From: Endomicrobium sp.
GTDB lineage: Bacteria > Elusimicrobiota > Endomicrobiia > Endomicrobiales > Endomicrobiaceae
Direction: 5' to 3'
DNA length: 6,882 nt
Assembly (NCBI GenBank): GCA_031260765.1
Contig: JAISKX010000005.1
Coordinates: 1 to 6,882, forward strand
Shown: piece after piece, positions 1-3,709 of the stretch
Layout: each line of letters begins with the position of its first letter
Position numbering within the stretch: the stretch's first letter is position 1
Position numbers and translations under genes: made by a program
The notes under the pieces: generated by a model
Told to the model about the DNA's origin: nothing
The model's input: the letters and a program-made list of their open reading frames with translations, nothing else
The model's database searches: none

Positions 1-62
1 CGCGACGGGATGGTCGCTTTGCCTTTTGGCGTCTTTTGACACAATTTGCCTGCTGATGTAGC

Positions 63-79
63 TCCGCTACACGGCGCAG
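63..79 (-). repeat. CRISPR-repeat-like motif (degenerate or coincidental)
   Basis: On the minus strand this 17-mer matches the centre of the csm5-proximal CRISPR repeat at 15 of 17 positions, covering the GCGCCGT-TAGCGGA part. The match stops where the repeat would give the TTGAAAC handle; here GCTACA follows instead and forms a perfect hairpin at 57-71. The offset to the neighbouring repeat is 97 nt, not the 72 nt seen between the two real repeats, so it is not in array register. It may be a decayed repeat, a relative from which the repeats borrowed sequence, or chance. Confidence 0.3.
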
Positions 80-102
80 TCAAATTCTGCCAAAATACGC
101 TC

Positions 103-121
103 AAAATGCTTCGCGGAAGCA
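103..121 (-). terminator. Possible weak intrinsic terminator of the operon and array
   Basis: On the minus strand a 6-bp stem (TGCTTC-CGC-GAAGCA, 107-121) is followed directly by TTTT (103-106) and then G. It lies downstream of csm5 and of both CRISPR repeats, where the operon transcript would be expected to end. The stem is short and the T-run brief, and several other small hairpins surround it, so the assignment is weak. Confidence 0.2.
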
Positions 122-152
122 AAAACCTGACATTGTTTGCCTTTTCACAATA

Positions 153-183
153 TTTTCAATCCGCTAAACAGCGCGGCAATAAC
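153..183 (-). repeat. CRISPR repeat copy 2 (distal, degenerate)
   Basis: Read on the minus strand it begins GTTATT, shares the 24-nt core with one C-to-T change in the loop, and ends ATTGAAAA in place of ATTGAAAC. Changes at the repeat edges are typical of the terminal, leader-distal repeat, which fits its being the last copy. The compensatory stem bases CCGC/GCGG are intact. Confidence 0.78.
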
Positions 184-224
184 ATTTAATAATTCAAGTG
201 TGAGTTTCATAAGGCTGGATTTTT

Positions 225-257
225 GTTTCAATCCGCTAAACGGCGCGGCGGGTTAAC
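225..257 (-). repeat. CRISPR repeat copy 1 (csm5-proximal)
   Basis: Read on the minus strand it begins GTTAACCC, passes through the shared core and ends ATTGAAAC, the expected 8-nt handle with its final C. It is the better preserved of the two copies at the handle end. The exact 5' boundary is uncertain because the two copies diverge there (GTTAACCC here against GTTATT in the other copy). Confidence 0.8.
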
Positions 258-277
258 TGTAATTAAAAATTAAAGTT

Positions 278-1591
278 CTATTCAATAATTTGAAATCCTG
301 CTCCAGTAAATTTAACTTTTATTTGAACGCCTGCATTTAAATCTTTCCCCGTGTAATTCATAAGAGGTTTTTCACCATAGTTTTGAACTTTTATAAAATA
401 ACCGCCATTTTTTGTTCTTTTTTCAGAAACAATCCCGCTATATTCTTTGTTGGCTTGTAATTTTTTTTGATTGATATTCTTAACGCTATTTTGATTCTGA
501 ACGCTCTTTGAAACAGATGAGTTAAAAGATTGAGTTGATTGTTTTGGCTGCATAGAAGCGATTAAATTTCTGATTGCTTGTATATCAGTGTCGTCATTTT
601 CATTTACAACTTCTATCAAACACCAGCCGAAAGTTGTGTTGTCTGAATTGGATTTTTGTTTTGTAGGAGTAGAGTATAGAAGCCTTGTCGTATGCTCTCT
701 ATTTTTAAATCCTGTTTGAGTTTTTATTGCTATGCTCCTATATCCTTCTATGGTATGGCTCTCTGCGCCGATATAACCGCCAAGACGGCAAAGATAGGTT
801 TTGTTTTTAAAAGCGTTCTTTACTTTTTCTATCCCCAATTTTGACGGCGACTTAATGCCGATTTCAGAGTCTTCAATAATACTTATTGAATATGCTTCAA
901 GAGCGTTTAATATCTGCTCTACATTTTCATTTAAAGAAATTGAGCCGTTAAAAATACTGTTTGCATTTATGCTTTCAAGCATAGTCACAGCCATGTGTTT
1001 AAAGCCGCCTTTCTTTTTATCCATTTTTTTTGAAACTCTATCTACTAAGCCAATTGTCGTTTTTACTTCATCGCGGCTTATAAAATCTGACGCTTTAAAA
1101 GTTGTATCAACAGCGTCTTTAAACTGCCCGTTTTTCTTAGATAGGTCTGCAATAAGAGCGGTTCTTATCGCCCCTTTTAAAGATGAGCCGGAAATATATG
1201 CTCTATTACTATTAGGATTTACAATTGTTTTCTTTATTTGAAATTTACCCATCTCATTTTGATTTTGATTGTTTAAAATTCTCTTATAATTACTAACTAT
1301 TTCAGGGCTAACGCTGATTTTTCTAATGCTTTGCGGCTTTGCGGCATTTACTGTTTTCATTATCTCTTGCAAAGAAAATATATCCGCTTTTTGACAAAGC
1401 GTAAGTATTTTATTTTTTTGTTCTTGACTTAATTTTTCAAATAAGGTTGAAGCGTCAAATTCATTTAATTCATTCCTGCTTTCGTCAATCCAAAATGCAG
1501 TTGGGTCAAATTCTGTTCCATCTCCTATATGCAGCGGCGAAAGCGTCCATATCCTTAATTTTTGAATATTTCCGATATTATTTATCTTCAA
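278..1591 (-). CDS. csm5: Csm5, RAMP subunit of the type III-A Csm complex, with a C-terminal extension
   Basis: Csm5 is the RAMP-fold (RRM-like) subunit that caps the crRNA 3' end of the Csm complex in the cytoplasm and helps crRNA maturation. Of the 437 residues, the N-terminus carries SPLHIGDG (18-25), the usual Csm5 opening motif. Next comes YISGSSLKGAIRTAL (132-146), the glycine-rich RAMP signature, and a second glycine-rich stretch CRLGGYIGAES (268-278). Residues about 349-377 form a Ser/Asn/Gln-rich linker, and residues about 380-437 look like a separate small beta-rich domain (SGIVSEKRTKNGGYFIKV is its start), reminiscent of an OB/S1 or cold-shock fold. That extension makes the protein longer than the roughly 350-400 residues I expect for the family. 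The start codon is TTG with GGAGG 6 nt upstream, and the gene overlaps the end of csm4 by 14 nt, suggesting translational coupling. It is the last protein gene before the array. The family call is firm; the role of the C-terminal domain is inference. Confidence 0.93.
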   Translation of the reverse strand: MKINNIGNIQKLRIWTLSPLHIGDGTEFDPTAFWIDESRNELNEFDASTLFEKLSQEQKNKILTLCQKADIFSLQEIMKTVNAAKPQSIRKISVSPEIVSNYKRILNNQNQNEMGKFQIKKTIVNPNSNRAYISGSSLKGAIRTALIADLSKKNGQFKDAVDTTFKASDFISRDEVKTTIGLVDRVSKKMDKKKGGFKHMAVTMLESINANSIFNGSISLNENVEQILNALEAYSISIIEDSEIGIKSPSKLGIEKVKNAFKNKTYLCRLGGYIGAESHTIEGYRSIAIKTQTGFKNREHTTRLLYSTPTKQKSNSDNTTFGWCLIEVVNENDDTDIQAIRNLIASMQPKQSTQSFNSSVSKSVQNQNSVKNINQKKLQANKEYSGIVSEKRTKNGGYFIKVQNYGEKPLMNYTGKDLNAGVQIKVKFTGAGFQIIE

Positions 1592-2564
1592 TTTCAGCCT
1601 CCAATTGAATAGGCAAACACAAACTATATCCTTGAACGACGGTTTCCGGCATAATTTTAGAAGTCCCTTTTATTGCGCTCCCTATAATAGGATAAGTTTT
1701 ATTATAGTCAGTTTTTAAATTTACCAAACTTGCATTATCAGCCATGATAACGGGTTTTTTAAAAGGATTTTGCGATTTTGCAAACGTATCGCCATGCTTT
1801 CCATATCTTGTAAAAGGTTGAAAAAACATATTATTAAAATTTTCTTTTTCAGTTTCTGATAAAACAAATGGAGATAAGGCATAAAGATAATTGCCTTCTA
1901 AATTATTATTCCACAATACGCTTTCTTTGCAATCCAAAACTTCAAACTGTCCATAACCTATGCTTGCCCTCTTGCCAAAACCAGCCTTACCAAGATTTTC
2001 AAAAATCAATTTCAAATTTTCTTTTGACAAACGATTTTCATCTATTGCCGCAAAAATAACGATATTTGCTTTATCTGTATAAAAAAACACTTCTGTTGAA
2101 TAAGGCGCAAATTCATCTTGACTTGTTGTATTTCTGTTAATAGCCGCATGCACAGCATCTGCAAAAACAATAAATGATTCGGTATTTTGTAGGGGCAAAT
2201 AATCATTTGCCCGCCTTTCATCATTATCCAGCCCTTCAATGTAATTAAGTTCATCTGCAATCAGACTACCGCCTAAATAAGAAAAATACTTCTTATTATC
2301 ATTTTTCTTTCTGTCATTCACATCAGATTCTCCAAAAAGCATAAAGTTTGGAGCAAGCGGCTTATCAAAATAATAGTTTTTATCCTTTTTATAAAACCCA
2401 GACGAAATAATCATAAAAGGATTATTATCATAATCTTTCAAAAAAACTGATAAATCTAAACCCATATTTTGTATTTGCCAGCATAAAGCGCCAAATAGAG
2501 CGTCTCCTTTTAAAGGAGCGGCAAATGCGGATTTCGCTTTTATTTCTATTTCATAAATTTTCAC
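1578..2564 (-). CDS. csm4: Csm4, crRNA 5'-handle-binding RAMP subunit
   Basis: Csm4 is the Cas5-like RAMP subunit that binds the 5' handle of the crRNA and docks Cas10 at the base of the Csm complex. The 328-residue protein has the family's N-terminal KGDALFGALCW (19-29), corresponding to the conserved D-x-LFGALCW block. A central HAAINRNT (139-146) is followed by a YSTEVFFY strand, and the glycine-rich loop is AGFGKRASIGYGQFEV (194-209). The C-terminus contains VVQGYSLCLPI (309-319), as usual for the family. Length is normal. The start is GTG, with AAAGGAG 6 nt upstream; the gap to csm3 is 17 nt and the 3' end overlaps csm5 by 14 nt. Gene order between csm3 and csm5 independently supports the call. 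No truncation or missing motif is seen. Confidence 0.93.
   Translation of the reverse strand: MKIYEIEIKAKSAFAAPLKGDALFGALCWQIQNMGLDLSVFLKDYDNNPFMIISSGFYKKDKNYYFDKPLAPNFMLFGESDVNDRKKNDNKKYFSYLGGSLIADELNYIEGLDNDERRANDYLPLQNTESFIVFADAVHAAINRNTTSQDEFAPYSTEVFFYTDKANIVIFAAIDENRLSKENLKLIFENLGKAGFGKRASIGYGQFEVLDCKESVLWNNNLEGNYLYALSPFVLSETEKENFNNMFFQPFTRYGKHGDTFAKSQNPFKKPVIMADNASLVNLKTDYNKTYPIIGSAIKGTSKIMPETVVQGYSLCLPIQLEAEIEDK
1598..1602 (-). promoter_or_regulatory. Ribosome binding site of csm5
   Basis: GGAGG on the minus strand lies 6 nt before the TTG start and inside the 3' end of csm4. It decides the non-ATG start and supports coupling of csm5 translation to csm4. Confidence 0.8.
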
Positions 2565-2570
2565 AAAAAT

Positions 2571-2577
2571 CTCCTTT
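2571..2577 (-). promoter_or_regulatory. Ribosome binding site of csm4
   Basis: AAAGGAG on the minus strand, in the 17-nt gap after csm3, lies 6 nt before the GTG codon and fixes that non-ATG start. Confidence 0.8.
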
Positions 2578-2581
2578 AAGG

Positions 2582-3277
2582 TTAGATTTTTACTTCATTT
2601 AAAGATAAATTCTCGCCGCCTATTTTTAAATCCTTAAACTCAACTCTGCCGTATCCTCTGCTGCCGCTGCCGCCCAAAGCGTCAAGTTCCAACAATTTTA
2701 AACCCTTTAAAATAATATCTTTTGAATTTTCCCAATTGTCCCCTTCAAAATCCTTAATAGAAACAGAAAAATCAAATTCTACTCCTTGCGGAACTCTTTC
2801 AATAAAACGAGGTCCTCCGCCTGAAGCCTTTGATGTCTTTCTATCAATTGAGACTTCAGCCTTAACCTCGCTTAAAACAAAATCTTTTTCCTTTGTTTCT
2901 TTGCTGACAAAACAATCTGAAAAAGATAGACGGGTTGAGCCTATATTATTAGCGTCCTTTTCTTTATCTGCGCTGTCTCCAAAAAGTTGCAATAATAAAA
3001 CAGCATTCCTTTTGTCTTCATTAGGCACATCTTTTAAAAAATTACTTTTAAATACTCCGCCCTCCGTCCAATTGATAAGCCCGAGATACAATTCTAAAAG
3101 AGAGCGGATTTTTCCTTTTAGAGATGAGCCGGGTATATAAGGCAATTGAGTTTGCGGATGTTTTACAACTTGCGAATCAATGCCGCCTATGTGCATTTCT
3201 ACATCGCCTGCCCCTATGTGCAAGCCTGTTTTTAAACAAATTGTTCCCGTTAATTGTTTGATAGTTTTTAATTTCAT
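2582..3277 (-). CDS. csm3: Csm3, backbone RAMP subunit and target-RNA endonuclease
   Basis: Csm3 is the Cas7-like subunit present in several copies along the crRNA; each copy cuts the bound target RNA, giving cuts 6 nt apart. The 231-residue form opens with the family sequence TGLHIGAGD (17-25), followed by HIGGIDSQVV. Its Asp34 aligns with the catalytic Asp33 of the Streptococcus thermophilus protein, so RNase activity is probably retained. YIPGSSLKGKIRSLLE (47-62) is the RAMP signature, LFGDSAD (98-104) is a usual Csm3 block, and LGGSGSRGYGRVEF (201-214) is the C-terminal glycine-rich loop. An earlier in-frame ATG (3287-3289) directly follows the csm2 TAA but has no ribosome binding site. 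The ATG at 3275-3277 has GGAG exactly 6 nt upstream and gives the usual short N-terminus, so I chose it. The longer form would have 235 residues. Confidence 0.96.
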   Translation of the reverse strand: MKLKTIKQLTGTICLKTGLHIGAGDVEMHIGGIDSQVVKHPQTQLPYIPGSSLKGKIRSLLELYLGLINWTEGGVFKSNFLKDVPNEDKRNAVLLLQLFGDSADKEKDANNIGSTRLSFSDCFVSKETKEKDFVLSEVKAEVSIDRKTSKASGGGPRFIERVPQGVEFDFSVSIKDFEGDNWENSKDIILKGLKLLELDALGGSGSRGYGRVEFKDLKIGGENLSLNEVKI

Positions 3278-3283
3278 GTTTTT

Positions 3284-3287
3284 CTCC
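3284..3287 (-). promoter_or_regulatory. Ribosome binding site of csm3
   Basis: GGAG lies 6 nt before the ATG at 3275-3277. It overlaps the earlier in-frame ATG at 3287-3289, so the two starts are exclusive, and it favours the inner start. Confidence 0.75.
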
Positions 3288-3289
3288 AT

Positions 3290-3709
3290 TTAGTTTTTAG
3301 GTTTATACTGTTTATAAAATGCAATAAAGGCTTCAAAGAAATCTGCAAAGGCTATAAAATCGTCATAATCAGCAATTGCATTTATTCTTTCTGTCCAAAA
3401 ATTTTGACAAATTTGGGTTATATTCCCGCGCCCTTTTGCATAAGCAAGCCTTGCATTTAGCATTTTGATATACGGCAATTTCTTATCAAACAAATCCTTA
3501 TCATGCTTGTTTGGCAATTGTGTTTTAAACTTAATCACTTCATCATAAAAGCCGCGAAGTTGAGTGTATTTAGGAGCAAATTTACCAGCGCGGCGTTCCG
3601 CCTCATTGTATTCCGCAATTTTCTTTGCTTGTTCATCCGCCGTTTTTGAAAACAAATCAGATTTTAACTGCAGCTTACTTTTATCCTTCCAAAATAATAC
3701 ATCTGCAAT
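3290..3709 (-). CDS. csm2: Csm2, small helical subunit, probably starting at ATT
   Basis: Csm2 is the small all-helical subunit that forms the inner filament next to Csm3 and contacts the crRNA-target duplex. The family is recognised by TQLRGFYDEV (49-58 in the 139-residue form), KMLNARLAYAKGRG (82-95) and the aromatic C-terminus. The first ordinary start, TTG at 3653-3655 (121 residues), has no Shine-Dalgarno and would cut into the helix containing SDLFSKTADEQAKKIAE. The frame stays open upstream to the cas10 stop, adding IADVLFWKDKSKLQLKSD, which looks like genuine Csm2 N-terminus. ATT at 3707-3709 has GAGG exactly 6 nt upstream, the same spacing as every other internal gene of this operon, so I chose it; its codon is rare as a start. 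An alternative is an out-of-frame ATG at 3703-3705 joined by a one-base indel. The product is sure; the start is not. Confidence 0.9.
   Translation of the reverse strand: MADVLFWKDKSKLQLKSDLFSKTADEQAKKIAEYNEAERRAGKFAPKYTQLRGFYDEVIKFKTQLPNKHDKDLFDKKLPYIKMLNARLAYAKGRGNITQICQNFWTERINAIADYDDFIAFADFFEAFIAFYKQYKPKN

Larger units (their letters stand above)
1..152. other. GC-richer, hairpin-rich non-coding segment at the left edge
   Basis: This stretch has about 49% G+C by hand count, clearly higher than the neighbouring cas genes. It contains a run of short perfect inverted repeats: GCGAC/GTCGC (2-6 with 13-17), GCC-TTTT-GGC (21-30), GTC-TTTT-GAC (31-40), TGTAGC/GCTACA with a 3-nt loop (57-71) and TGCTTC/GAAGCA with a 3-nt loop (107-121). 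The 10-mer TTTGCCTTTT occurs at 18-27 and again at 136-145, and GACA-NNN-TTTGCC occurs at 38-50 and 129-141. No convincing gene is seen: the longest plus-strand open stretch (40-186) has no ribosome binding site and runs into the CRISPR repeat. It could be part of a dispersed structured repeat, the start of a mobile element, or the 3' untranslated end of the operon. The identity is not known from the sequence alone. Confidence 0.5.
153..257 (-). CRISPR. Two-repeat CRISPR mini-array with one spacer
   Basis: Two copies of a repeat start 72 nt apart and share a 24-nt core with one mismatch (226-249 and 154-177). They enclose a single unique spacer of about 41 nt (184-224). Read on the minus strand, in the same direction as the cas genes, each core ends in GCGGATTGAAA. 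CCGC and GCGG can pair as a 4-bp stem around an 8-nt loop, and ATTGAAAC follows the stem at once. That is the layout of Cas6-processed repeats whose cleavage leaves an 8-nt 5' handle. The array begins only 20 nt after the csm5 stop, so there is no room for a normal leader between them. No further repeat occurs at the expected 72-nt step to the left. It is probably a relic or satellite array transcribed with the operon. Confidence 0.85.

Noticed and set aside
40..186. Stop-free plus-strand stretch of 49 codons in the left-edge island
   Set aside because: No start with a ribosome binding site, and it runs into a CRISPR repeat, so coding is unlikely; it could only be a chance open frame in GC-richer DNA.
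258..277. Leader or promoter for the array between csm5 and the first repeat
   Set aside because: Only 20 AT-rich bases are available; no promoter boxes can be fitted, so transcription from the cas operon is more likely.
801..1241. Plus-strand open frame of 146 codons opposite csm5
   Set aside because: It is antisense to well-conserved Csm5 motifs, has no family resemblance and no ribosome binding site was evident; it is a shadow of the AT-rich coding strand.
2736..3140. Plus-strand open frame of 134 codons opposite csm3
   Set aside because: It mirrors the conserved Csm3 body and is Ser/Leu-rich nonsense with no recognisable domain.
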